Shown here: piece by piece, positions 54,420-63,113 of the stretch
Layout of the letters: every line of letters begins with the position of its first letter
Position numbering within the stretch: position 1 is the stretch's first letter
Assembly: GCA_035544875.1 (NCBI GenBank)
Contig: DASZZP010000083.1
Location: forward strand, 124,001-188,000
Reading direction: 5' to 3'
DNA from: JASLEW01 sp035544875
GTDB lineage: Bacteria > Acidobacteriota > Thermoanaerobaculia > Multivoradales > UBA5704
DNA: 64,000 nt
The notes under the pieces: model-generated
What the model saw: only the letters and a program-made list of their open reading frames with translations
Told to the model about the DNA's origin: nothing
Database searches by the model: none
Translations under genes and position numbers: made by a program

Positions 54420-55733
54420 ATGCTCGAACGCCTCTTCCATGTGCGAGCCGCCGGTTCGACGCCGGGGCGCGAGGCGCTGGGCGGGCTCACGACGTTCCTC
54501 ACCATGGCCTATATCCTGGCCGTCAACCCGGTCTTCCTCACCGCGGCCGGGATGCCGCTCGACGGCGCCATCGCCGCCACCGCTCTCGCGGCGGCCCTCG
54601 CCACCCTGCTGATGGCGCTGCTCGCCAACTACCCGATCGCCCTCGCTCCCGGGATGGGAATGAACGCCTTCTTCGCCTACGGCGTCTGCCTGGGAGCGCA
54701 CGTCCCCTGGCCCACCGCGCTCGGCCTGGTGTTCTGGAGCGGTGTGCTGTTCCTGGTGCTCACCCTGAGCGGGGCGCGCCGCGTCCTGGTCCGCGCCGTG
54801 CCGCCGGTCATCCAGCTCGCGGGCGCGGTCGGCATCGGGCTGTTCATCGCCTTCATCGGCCTGCAGCATGGCGGCCTGGTGCGCGCCGATCCCAATACGC
54901 TGGTTACGCTCGGCAACCTGCGCTCGACCCCGGCTCTGCTCACCCTTTTCGGTCTGGCGGTCAGTCTCGGGCTGCTCGCCGCCGGGGTGCGGACCGCGAT
55001 CTTCTGGGGTCTGCTCGCCACCCTCGGCGCCGCCCTCTCGGCCGGCTTCGTGCATGCACCGGCCGCGCTTTTCGCCCTGCCCCGACTGGCTCTCCCCGGG
55101 CTGCGGATCGACCTGCTAGGAGCGCTGCAGCTGCGCTACGTGCCGCTGGTCCTGGTGATCCTCTTCTTTGCCTTGTTCGACACCCTGGGCACGCTGATGG
55201 GCCTGGCCCATCAGGCCGGCCTGCTGCGCGGCGGCGAGCTGCCCAGAATCGAGCGCGCGCTCACCGCCGACTCGCTGGGGATGGTCGGCGGCGCCCTCCT
55301 CGGAACCTCGCCGGTGACCAGCTACATCGAGAGCGGGGCCGGCATCGGGCTCGGGGCACGCACCGGCCTGGCCAGCCTGGTCACCAGCCTCCTGCTGCTC
55401 GCCTCGCTGCTCTGCGCGCCGCTGGTCGCGCTGGTGGGCCAGGCCGCCGCCGACGGCAGCAACCCGGTGACCGCGCCGGCGCTGATCGTGGTGGGGACGA
55501 TCATGGTGCGGGCGGTGCGCGAGATCGACTGGTCGGAGCTGACCGAAGCGGTGCCGGCCTTCTTCACCGCCCTCCTGATGCCGCTCACCTTCAACATCTC
55601 TCACGGCCTTGCGGCCGGCATCGTGGTCTACGTGCTGGTCAAGACGGTGGCTCGGCGGGGCCGGGAGGTGCACTGGCTGATGTATCTGCTGGCTGCCCTC
55701 TTCTTGCTTCGCTACTCGCTGCTGCCGGTGTGA
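54420..55733 (+). CDS. AzgA-like guanine/hypoxanthine permease (NCS2)
   Basis: 437 aa, about 12 to 14 membrane segments. Family motifs: GGLTTFLTMAYILAVNPVFL, APGMGMNAFFAYGVC, ALFDTLGTLMGLAHQAG, GGALLGTSPVTSYIESGAGI. Proton-coupled purine uptake. ATG 54420 matches the conserved N-terminus; the frame is open upstream. Confidence 0.92.
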   Translation: MLERLFHVRAAGSTPGREALGGLTTFLTMAYILAVNPVFLTAAGMPLDGAIAATALAAALATLLMALLANYPIALAPGMGMNAFFAYGVCLGAHVPWPTALGLVFWSGVLFLVLTLSGARRVLVRAVPPVIQLAGAVGIGLFIAFIGLQHGGLVRADPNTLVTLGNLRSTPALLTLFGLAVSLGLLAAGVRTAIFWGLLATLGAALSAGFVHAPAALFALPRLALPGLRIDLLGALQLRYVPLVLVILFFALFDTLGTLMGLAHQAGLLRGGELPRIERALTADSLGMVGGALLGTSPVTSYIESGAGIGLGARTGLASLVTSLLLLASLLCAPLVALVGQAAADGSNPVTAPALIVVGTIMVRAVREIDWSELTEAVPAFFTALLMPLTFNISHGLAAGIVVYVLVKTVARRGREVHWLMYLLAALFLLRYSLLPV

Positions 55734-55743
55734 GCTGAGTAGC

Positions 55744-56280
55744 TTACCCCCGCCGCCGGCGCTCCACCGCCCCCGACCTCTCCGCCAGCACGCGCCGCAG
55801 CAGCGAGGGGTCGACAGGCTTGGTCAGGTGGAGATCGAAGCCGGCTTCGCGCGAGCGGCGGCGGTCCTCGTCGCGGCCATAGCCGGTCACCGCGATCAAC
55901 TGCGCGGCGGCGGTTTCGGGATCGCGGCGAAGGGTGGCGGCCACCTCGAAGCCATCCATGCCCGGCAGCCCGAGGTCGCATAGCACCACTTGCGGGTGGA
56001 AGGCATGGGCCGCTTGCACGCCGTCGATGCCCGAGTAGGCAAGCTCGACCTGGTAACCGAGCAGCTCGAGGAAATCGCGCAGCGTCATCGCGGCGTCGGC
56101 GTTGTCCTCGACCACCAGCACGCGCAGCCCCCCCTTCGCCGGTGCCGGTGCCGCTGCTGACCCGGTTAGGGGGACTGGCTGCGGAACCGGCTGCGCTGCA
56201 GCGGAGGGCGGGCGCTGCTCCGCGTCCGTTGCCGATTCCAAGTACTCCTGCGCGACATTCTTCAAATCGCCGACCGCCAT
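55744..56280 (-). CDS. Single-domain response regulator
   Basis: 178 aa. After a 55-residue Ala/Pro-rich N-terminal region, a full receiver: VLVVEDNADAAMTLRDFLE, phospho-Asp in VVLCDLGLPGMDGFEV, Thr in IAVTGYG, Lys in LHLTKPVDPSLLR. No output domain, so it signals by protein contact. ATG 56280 chosen since the upstream frame is not protein-like. Convergent with the permease. The bases 56281-56484 show no gene. Confidence 0.85.
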   Translation of the reverse strand: MAVGDLKNVAQEYLESATDAEQRPPSAAAQPVPQPVPLTGSAAAPAPAKGGLRVLVVEDNADAAMTLRDFLELLGYQVELAYSGIDGVQAAHAFHPQVVLCDLGLPGMDGFEVAATLRRDPETAAAQLIAVTGYGRDEDRRRSREAGFDLHLTKPVDPSLLRRVLAERSGAVERRRRG

Positions 56281-56484
56281 TTCGAAGAGCCCGCCGACCG
56301 CGCACCTTTGGGGTGCCGATAGCGTCAAACGATGGGAGTGCAAGAAGCGTGCGCGGGATCTCGGCGGTTGCTGCCCAGGAGGAAGGCGCCATGGAGAGCG
56401 GCGCAAACCCGTCGAAAGGGGAAGGAACCGGTAAATAGTTCTTGCGCGGCTTGCCGGTTCGCGAGCTGCCCGGCCGCCCGCGGC

Positions 56485-56979
56485 CTAAGCGGTTCCTTCC
56501 GGCTCGCTGTCGGGCTGGGGTGGTGGCTTGTCGGGCGCCAGCGAGCCGGTGACCCGATCGTGCATGAAGCGCAGGAGCTTGTGGAAGCCGCCGAGCATCT
56601 CGCTCAGCGCTTGCTCCTCCTGGGGCGGCAGTGGTCTCTGGATGCCCAGGACGTCATAGAGCGCCGAATCCTGCTGGGCAGTTTGGGGGCCGCGCACGGC
56701 GCGGGTCGCGAACCAGGCCCCGTCCGGCTCGCCCGGGCGGCGGAGCGCCTCGGGGCGCTCGTTGACGATCTGGAGAGCGTTGTGCAGGTCGTTGAGATCG
56801 CAGACCAGCGCCTCCAGGATCTTCTCCAGGGTGTCCAGCGAAGGCTTCTGCTTGCCGGTCTCGTAGGCGGAAAGCATGGCCTTGGTGATCCCGGCGCCTT
56901 CGGCCACCTGATATTGCCGCTTGACCTGCCGTTCACGGAGCCAGCGCAGCGACCTGCCGAGACCCTCGAAGATGGGCAT
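56485..56979 (-). CDS. XRE-family transcriptional regulator
   Basis: 164 aa. N-terminal HTH (SLRWLRERQVKRQYQVAEGA then GITKAMLSAYETGKQKPS, TLEKILEALVCDLNDL). The C-terminal ~90 residues carry no recognised domain. Divergent from the zinc-finger/repeat gene, with a 14-bp perfect palindrome at 57016-57029 between them as a plausible operator. Confidence 0.82.
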   Translation of the reverse strand: MPIFEGLGRSLRWLRERQVKRQYQVAEGAGITKAMLSAYETGKQKPSLDTLEKILEALVCDLNDLHNALQIVNERPEALRRPGEPDGAWFATRAVRGPQTAQQDSALYDVLGIQRPLPPQEEQALSEMLGGFHKLLRFMHDRVTGSLAPDKPPPQPDSEPEGTA

Positions 56980-57015
56980 TCCGGAAATGTATCCTCTTGG
57001 GTACTTTCTGGCAAG

Positions 57016-57029
57016 CGCAAACGTTTGCG
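57016..57029. promoter_or_regulatory. Perfect palindrome CGCAAACGTTTGCG, candidate XRE operator
   Basis: 14-bp perfect dyad 37 bp upstream of the XRE start and about 66 bp before the -35 of the divergent promoter. Its position between a regulator and a divergent gene suggests binding by the XRE protein. Confidence 0.5.
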
Positions 57030-57081
57030 TATCAATGACTTAGATCGATGTTGAGGTTCTCGGTCTGCGGTTTTTTATTGC

Positions 57082-57110
57082 TTGACAATGGGATGTTTTG
57101 TCCGATAAAG
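57082..57110 (+). promoter_or_regulatory. Sigma70-like promoter of zinc-finger/repeat gene
   Basis: TTGACA (57082-57087), 17 bases, ATAAAG (57105-57110; GATAAA with a 16-base spacer is equivalent). It lies in an AT-rich stretch that stands out from the surrounding GC-rich DNA, upstream of the ATG at 57176. Confidence 0.5.
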
Positions 57111-57175
57111 TTGTTGACGGCGACAACAAGTATTCGATCGACACCCCGGTTTTGACCCCTGCGCGTTGGACGCTC

Positions 57176-58705
57176 ATGACCAACCACTCAGGCGGACACC
57201 CCGATCGAGAGCTGCTCGAGAGGTTCATGCGCAATGACCTCGACAGCGCCGGCCGCCGCCTGGTGGTGCGCCATCTGCTCGCCGGTTGCGCGCAGTGCGT
57301 GGCCGTGACCAGCCAGCTCTGGGCGCTGGGCGACCCTTCCGCCCAGTCGCCACGGCGGCGGCAGGTGACCGCTCGACAGTTTCCATCTCCTCCACTCCCT
57401 GGGAACGCCGCGACCTACGTCGGCGTTTTCGACCGCCTGGCCGGGGCGAGTGGCGCAGACGAGCGGCGCATCGCGGAGGAAGAAGAAGAGGCCCCGGGCC
57501 TGGTCGCCGAGCTCCTGAGTCGCGTCCCGGCCGCCCGGCTTCCCTTGGTCTGCGTCGATCCGCGGTTTCGGACGCCGGCGGTGTGCGAGCTCCTGCTTGC
57601 CAGGTGCCTCGCTGCCGATCAGGCCGCCTCGCTGCCGCTCTCCGCAAGCGCTTCGCCGCCCGCGGACTCCGGGTCCGCGCCGCCGGTGCGGTTGCAGCTG
57701 GAGATTGCCGAGGTGGCGCTGACGATCGCCGAACGCCTCGACGTCGAGATCTGCGGCGCCGCGACCGTTTCGATGCTCGAGACGCGCTCCTGGGCGCATC
57801 TCGCCGAGGCGCGCCGGCTGGAGGGTGACCGCGAGGGCGCCGCGCGGGCCCTTGCGATGGCGGAGCTGGTTCGCCTCGAGGGCATGCGGGAGCACTGGGA
57901 CGGTGGCTCCCGCGGGTCGATGGCGGCGGCCGGAGAGCCGCTCGAGCAGGAGGCCGAGATGGAGCTCCTCGCTTTCAAGGCGAGCCTGTGGGCCGACCAG
58001 GGGAGGCTGCAAGGTGCCGAGCGTCTGCTGGCGCGGGCCCTCGCGCTTCAGCGGCCGGGCGCGCTTGGCCCGCTGATCATGCGTCTCTCTAGCCAACGCG
58101 CCGCGCTGCTGGCACGGCTGGGCCAGCGCGCCGCGGCGATCGATCTGCTGGGCGCCGCGGTCGGTCTGCTTCCGCCACCGCCGGCGTCCGTGGCGCCCCT
58201 CGTGCTCGCCGGGCTCGAACAGCTAGCCGGCCTGCTGCACGAGGAAGGACGGTTAGAAGAGGCGCTCGCCGCCGTGAGCCGCGCCAGGCCGCTGGCCGAA
58301 GGCGTCGACCCTGCCCGCGAAGCGCGGCTGCGGCTCCTCGCGGGCCGGATCGAGGCGGCAGCCGGGCGCCTGGACGCTGCCGAGGTCACGCTGCGCGACG
58401 CCGCCGGCCGGCTGGCCCGCCTGGACTGTGGGCGCGAGGCGGCCCTGGCGTGGCTGGAGGTCGCGATCCTCCAGGTCCGCCAGGGGCGGTCGCTCGTGGT
58501 CCGCGAGATCGCCTCCGGGCTGCACCCGCTGCTCGGGGCCCGCGACCTGCGCCGCGACGGCTTCCTTCTCCTGCTCTTCCAGCGCCAAGCCGAACGAGAG
58601 CCCGCCGACCTGTCCTTCCTCGGCGAGATGGCGAGCTATTTCTCCTCTCCTGCCGGACAGGCCGTCCGGCCTCGCCCCGCTGTCTGGCCTGGCTCCCAGG
58701 GATGA
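57176..58705 (+). CDS. Zinc-finger (zf-HC2-like) and TPR-like repeat protein
   Basis: 509 aa, not assigned. The N-terminus has PDRELLERFMRNDLDSA then RHLLAGCAQCV, a His and two Cys spaced as in anti-sigma zinc fingers (HX4CX2C rather than the usual HX3CX2C). The remainder is Ala/Leu-rich helical hairpins that look like TPR units (AHLAEARRLEGDREGAARAL, LAFKASLWADQGRLQGAERL, RLLAGRIEAAAGRLDAAEVT). No membrane segment. ATG 57176 is preferred; a TTG at 57098 is in frame but inside the promoter zone. Probably a scaffold or regulator controlled with the divergent XRE gene. Confidence 0.65.
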   Translation: MTNHSGGHPDRELLERFMRNDLDSAGRRLVVRHLLAGCAQCVAVTSQLWALGDPSAQSPRRRQVTARQFPSPPLPGNAATYVGVFDRLAGASGADERRIAEEEEEAPGLVAELLSRVPAARLPLVCVDPRFRTPAVCELLLARCLAADQAASLPLSASASPPADSGSAPPVRLQLEIAEVALTIAERLDVEICGAATVSMLETRSWAHLAEARRLEGDREGAARALAMAELVRLEGMREHWDGGSRGSMAAAGEPLEQEAEMELLAFKASLWADQGRLQGAERLLARALALQRPGALGPLIMRLSSQRAALLARLGQRAAAIDLLGAAVGLLPPPPASVAPLVLAGLEQLAGLLHEEGRLEEALAAVSRARPLAEGVDPAREARLRLLAGRIEAAAGRLDAAEVTLRDAAGRLARLDCGREAALAWLEVAILQVRQGRSLVVREIASGLHPLLGARDLRRDGFLLLLFQRQAEREPADLSFLGEMASYFSSPAGQAVRPRPAVWPGSQG

Positions 58706-58742
58706 GGGTCGGAACTCACTGGGTCGCTGTAGACTCAGTTTG

Positions 58743-61313
58743 GTGAGTGATTCCACCCTTTCCAGGCTCAGCGCGCAGGCACTCGAGTTTCCCAGCCTGC
58801 TCGCCGTGCTGGCCCAGCTTGCCGCCACCGACCTGGGGCGCGAGCGCGTCCTGGCCCTGCAGCCATTCGCCGATCTGCCTGCACTGCTCGCCCATCGCGA
58901 GCGCCTGCAGGAGGCGGCGCGGCTGCTGGTCGAGCGGCCTCTGGTGCCCGAATTCGAGCTGCCGCTGGCGAGCCTGATCGAGCGGCTGGCCACGGGCCGC
59001 CCACCGCTCGAGGGGATCGATCTGGTGCGCCTCGCCGAGCTGGTCCGCACCTGCCGCGCGGCGGCCGATCTGGTGCGGTCAGCCGATCCTCCCTGTCCCG
59101 GCTTGGCGGCGTGGACCGAGCGGCTGCCTGACGCGACGGCGCTGGTGCGGCGCATAGACAAGACCCTCGACCGGCGCGGCGAAGTGCGGGAAGACGCGAG
59201 TCCCCAGCTCGCCGCGTTGCGCCGCGAGATCCGCCGGGTGCGCGAGCGGCTCTACCGCGATCTCGGCGAATTCGTGACCGCCCACCGTGACGAGCTCTCC
59301 GAAGAGACGATCCCGATGCGCGGCGGGCGGCTCGTCCTGGTGCTCCAGGCCGGGGCGCGCGGCAGGAGCGGCGGCCTGGTGCACGGCCGCTCCGCCACCG
59401 GCAAGAGCTACTACTTCGAGCCGCTGCAGGTGGTCGAGTCCAACAACAACCTGCAGCAGGCGGCCGAGGAGGAAGAGGCCGAGCGCCGCCGCATCCTGGC
59501 CGAGCTGCTCGCCGCCGCGCGGACCGCCCTGCCGGAGCTCGGCGAGCATGCGCGCCTGCTCGGCGAGCTCGACCTGCTGCAGGCGGCCCAGCGGTTTGGC
59601 GAACGGGCTGGGGGACAGCTGCCGGAAATCGGCCAGCGCCGCCAGCTGAAGCTGGTCGCTGCACGCCATCCGCTGCTCGATCCTGCGCTTGCCGATCTGC
59701 GCCAGGCAGCGCTGGGACAGCGCGGGCACGAGGGTCCGATCGTGCCGCTCAATGTTCAAATCGGGGAGATCGGGGAGACCGGGCCTGACCGGCCGGGCGG
59801 CAGCGAGGCCCGCGCAGCGGGCAAGGCGGCCGAGCGGCGGATCCTGGTGGTGACCGGGCCCAACGCGGGCGGCAAGACCGTCGCCCTGAAGACCGTCGGG
59901 CTGCTCGCCCTGGCGGCCCAGTCAGGGCTGCCGATCCCGGCGGCGCCCGGCAGCCGGGTGCCGTTCCTGGCCCGCCTGGTGGCGACGGTTGGCGACGACC
60001 AGGACCTCCTGGCCGACCGCTCCACCTTCAGCGGCCGGCTGCTGCGGCTCAAGGAGGCCTGGGAAGGGGCCGGCCCCGATGCCCTGATCCTGCTCGACGA
60101 GCTGGGCTCGGGGACCGATCCGCAGGAGGGGGCGGCGCTCGCGGTCGCGCTGCTCGAGGAGCTGCTCAGAAGCGGCAGCCTGGCGGTCATCACCACCCAT
60201 CTCGGCGAGCTCGCCGCCGGGGCGCTCGAGATGCCAGGGGCCGGCTGCGCGGCGATGGAGTTCGACCCGGCGACTGGCCGGCCGACATTCCACCTGGTCC
60301 CTGGACCGCCCGGCGGCAGCGAAGCGTTGGCCCTCGCCCGCCGCCTCGGGCTGCCGGCGCGCTGGGTGGAGCGGGCCGAGGCGCGGCTCGGCTCCGAGCA
60401 TCGCGATCTGCGCCGCCTGCTAGGCGAGGTCGAGAAGCTGCGCCAGGAGCTGGCCGAGGCGCGTACGCGTCTCGCCGTCGAGGTGGCGGATGCCGAAAAG
60501 CTCCGCCGGCGCCTGGCGGCCGAGGAGACGGCGCTGGCGGAAGAGCGCAAGGCGGTGGCGCGCCGCGGCCGCGCCGAGCTCGACGGCTTCCGCCGCCAGA
60601 CCGCCGAGCGTCTGCGCGAAGAGGTGGCGCAGATCGAGCGCAGCTTTGCCGAGGGCCGGCGCCGCGGCCTGGCCGCGGAGGCACTGGCGCGCCTCTTCGA
60701 GTCGGCGCCCGCCCTCGCCGACGCGGCGCCGGAAGCCGCCGGGCCGCTGCAGGTCGGCGAGCCGGTGCGCCACAGCGGCCTCGGCTGGCGGGGGATCCTG
60801 CGCCAGCTCGACGGCGAGCGGGCCGTGGTGCAAGTGCAGGGCAAGCGGGTCCGCTGCCGTCCCGAGGAGCTGGTTGCCGAGACGAAGGTGCCGGCTGTCG
60901 CTGCGCCAGCGGCGGCGGCCCCGGCCCCGTGGAGATCGACGAGACCGGCGAGATCCGTGCCCTCGGCGCCGTCTGCTCCGGGGGCGCGCCGACGCGCCGA
61001 GTCGGCTGGGTCGAAGGTTGCCGGCGATCTCGGCGATCTCGAGATGGCCGTCTCGGTGGCGCCCGAGCTCAACCTCATCGGCCAGCGCGTCGAGCCCGCA
61101 CTCGAGGAGCTGGACGGCTATCTGGACCGCGCCCTCCTGGCATCCCGGCGTCAGGTCCGGGTCGTCCACGGACATGGCACGGGCCGGTTGCGCCAGGCCA
61201 TCCGCCAGCATCTGCGCGTCCACGCCGCGGTCAGCGAGATGCGGCCGGGGGAGCCCAATGAAGGGGGCAACGGCGCGACGGTGGTGACGCTGCGCGGCGC
61301 GACGGCGAGCTGA
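58743..61313 (+). CDS. mutS2: Endonuclease MutS2
   Basis: 856 aa; anti-recombination nuclease and ribosome-rescue-associated ATPase. Core MutS domains with Walker A GPNAGGKT (Gly372), Walker B LILLDELGSGTDP (Asp452-Glu453), and THLGELAAGA. Then a long coiled coil (residues ~555-650), a KOW-like stretch (GEPVRHSGLGWRGILRQLDG), a Pro/Ala linker, and a C-terminal Smr domain (LNLIGQRVEPALEELDGYL, VRVVHGHGTGRLRQAI). GTG 58743 gives the family N-terminus. A 60-residue insert lies before Walker A. dnaG begins 5 bp after the stop. Confidence 0.95.
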   Translation: MSDSTLSRLSAQALEFPSLLAVLAQLAATDLGRERVLALQPFADLPALLAHRERLQEAARLLVERPLVPEFELPLASLIERLATGRPPLEGIDLVRLAELVRTCRAAADLVRSADPPCPGLAAWTERLPDATALVRRIDKTLDRRGEVREDASPQLAALRREIRRVRERLYRDLGEFVTAHRDELSEETIPMRGGRLVLVLQAGARGRSGGLVHGRSATGKSYYFEPLQVVESNNNLQQAAEEEEAERRRILAELLAAARTALPELGEHARLLGELDLLQAAQRFGERAGGQLPEIGQRRQLKLVAARHPLLDPALADLRQAALGQRGHEGPIVPLNVQIGEIGETGPDRPGGSEARAAGKAAERRILVVTGPNAGGKTVALKTVGLLALAAQSGLPIPAAPGSRVPFLARLVATVGDDQDLLADRSTFSGRLLRLKEAWEGAGPDALILLDELGSGTDPQEGAALAVALLEELLRSGSLAVITTHLGELAAGALEMPGAGCAAMEFDPATGRPTFHLVPGPPGGSEALALARRLGLPARWVERAEARLGSEHRDLRRLLGEVEKLRQELAEARTRLAVEVADAEKLRRRLAAEETALAEERKAVARRGRAELDGFRRQTAERLREEVAQIERSFAEGRRRGLAAEALARLFESAPALADAAPEAAGPLQVGEPVRHSGLGWRGILRQLDGERAVVQVQGKRVRCRPEELVAETKVPAVAAPAAAAPAPWRSTRPARSVPSAPSAPGARRRAESAGSKVAGDLGDLEMAVSVAPELNLIGQRVEPALEELDGYLDRALLASRRQVRVVHGHGTGRLRQAIRQHLRVHAAVSEMRPGEPNEGGNGATVVTLRGATAS

Positions 61314-61318
61314 CCGCG

Positions 61319-63100
61319 ATGACCCTCGGCAACGTTCAGCTCACCCCTCAGCTCATCCAGGCGGTCCGCGACGCCGTCGACATCACGGCCATCGCCGGCG
61401 AGCATACCCGGCTGCGCAAGGCCGGCCGCCGCTACCAGGGGCTCTGTCCCATCCACAAGGAGAAGACCCCGTCGTTCAGCGTCGATCCCGTGCAAGGCCT
61501 CTTCTATTGCTTCGGCTGCGGCGCCGGCGGCGACGCCATCAAGCTCCACATGCTGACCACCGGCGACGACTTCCCCGCCGCCATCGAATCGCTCGCCGGC
61601 CGCCACGGCATTCCGCTGCCCAGCCGGGGATCACGGCCGGGTGCGCGGCCGGAGCGCGATCTCGACGGGGCGCTCGCCGCGGCCGCGGCGTTCTTCGCCG
61701 AACAGCTGCGGCGGTCGGCGGCGGCAGCGCGCTACCTGGCCAGCCGCCAGGTGCCGGCGCAGCTCGCCGAGCGCTTCGGCCTGGGCTACGCCCCGGACGG
61801 CTGGCGCGGCCTGATCGAGGCGCTGGTGCCGCGGGTGCCGCTCGACGACCTCCTGGCCGCCGGTCTCGTCGGCCGCGCTGAGAAACGCGACAACGAGCCC
61901 TACGACCGCTTCCGCCATCGTCTGATCTTTCCCATTCACAACGCCGCGGCGCGCCTGGTGGGCTTTGGCGGCCGCGCCCTGGGCGACGACCCGGCCAAGT
62001 ACGTCAACACCAGCGAGACCGACCGCTTCCACAAGGGCCACCTGCTCTATGGCCTCCATCTGGCGAAGCGGGAGATCCGGGAGAGTCGGCGGGGAGTGCT
62101 GGTCGAGGGCTACTTCGACGTCATCGCGACGGTGGCCTGCGGCCGCGAGGGAGTGGTTGCCGGGATGGGTACGGCGCTGACCGCCGAGCAGGCGAAACTG
62201 CTCGCGCGCTACTGCGACGAGGTGGTCGTGGCCTACGACGGCGATGCAGCCGGCGAGACCGCATTCCGCCGCGCCCTGCCGCTGCTCCTCGCCGCGGGGC
62301 TCGGCGTGCGCCGGGCGCAACTCGGCCCCGGCCAAGATCCCGACTCGCTGCGCGTGGCCGCGGGCGAGGCGGCGGTGGCCACGGCGCTCGACGGCGCCGA
62401 GGACGCGGTGGAGCTCGAGCTCCGGCGTTCAATCCCCGGGACGACCGCGGGAGCCAAGATCAAGGCGGAGCTGGCCACCGCCATCGCCAGGCTGCTCGAG
62501 CCGATTCCCGACCCCATCCTGCGCGGCGAGTACGCGCGGCGGGCGGCTGGAATGCTGGGCGTCTCGGAGAAGGAATTCCTCAGCCGCTGGAAGGAGTTAA
62601 AGAGCTGGCGGGGGGTGCCGCCAGAGTCCCCGGGGGGCGGCGCGGGGCGGCGCCTGGTGCGCAGCGACGAAGAGAAGGTTCTACAGCTATTGCTCAATGG
62701 CGAAATCAAGATCCCGGCGCCTGCCGAGCTGCCGGCGCCGGAGGTCTTCTTCGATGCCGAGTGCAGGAATATTTACCGTAGCTTCTGCACTCTATATGCA
62801 AAGAGCGGCGGGCCTCCACCGGAGGCGAGGGCGGTGCTGGCCGGACTGGGTGCGGACGAGGCGGCGGTTGACCGGATGGCGCTGATTCTGCTAGAAGAGC
62901 CGGTCGACCCGGCGAAAGCCGGGCTCTTTCCGTCCCTCGACAACCTGGTGCGCCGCTGGCGGCAGCAGCGGCTGCGGCAGCTGGTGAGCGAGATCGCCGA
63001 GACACAGCGCAGGGGTGACCCGGCGCGCGTTGCGAGCCTTTTAGAAGAGAAGATAAACTTGAGCCGAAGCTTGCAGCTGGGGTCCAAGCCGGGTCGGTGA
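61319..63100 (+). CDS. dnaG: DNA primase
   Basis: Synthesises RNA primers at the replication fork. 593 aa. Zinc-binding CHC2 domain with Cys43, His46, Cys63, Cys66 (CPIHKEK ... FYCFGCGAGG). Toprim domain with VEGYFDVIA and VVAYDGDAAGETA. The C-terminal region (~440-590) is helical, the DnaB-binding part. Between mutS2 and rpoD; dnaG-rpoD is the conserved macromolecular-synthesis pair. Confidence 0.96.
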   Translation: MTLGNVQLTPQLIQAVRDAVDITAIAGEHTRLRKAGRRYQGLCPIHKEKTPSFSVDPVQGLFYCFGCGAGGDAIKLHMLTTGDDFPAAIESLAGRHGIPLPSRGSRPGARPERDLDGALAAAAAFFAEQLRRSAAAARYLASRQVPAQLAERFGLGYAPDGWRGLIEALVPRVPLDDLLAAGLVGRAEKRDNEPYDRFRHRLIFPIHNAAARLVGFGGRALGDDPAKYVNTSETDRFHKGHLLYGLHLAKREIRESRRGVLVEGYFDVIATVACGREGVVAGMGTALTAEQAKLLARYCDEVVVAYDGDAAGETAFRRALPLLLAAGLGVRRAQLGPGQDPDSLRVAAGEAAVATALDGAEDAVELELRRSIPGTTAGAKIKAELATAIARLLEPIPDPILRGEYARRAAGMLGVSEKEFLSRWKELKSWRGVPPESPGGGAGRRLVRSDEEKVLQLLLNGEIKIPAPAELPAPEVFFDAECRNIYRSFCTLYAKSGGPPPEARAVLAGLGADEAAVDRMALILLEEPVDPAKAGLFPSLDNLVRRWRQQRLRQLVSEIAETQRRGDPARVASLLEEKINLSRSLQLGSKPGR

Positions 63101-63113
63101 CGAGGAGACCACA

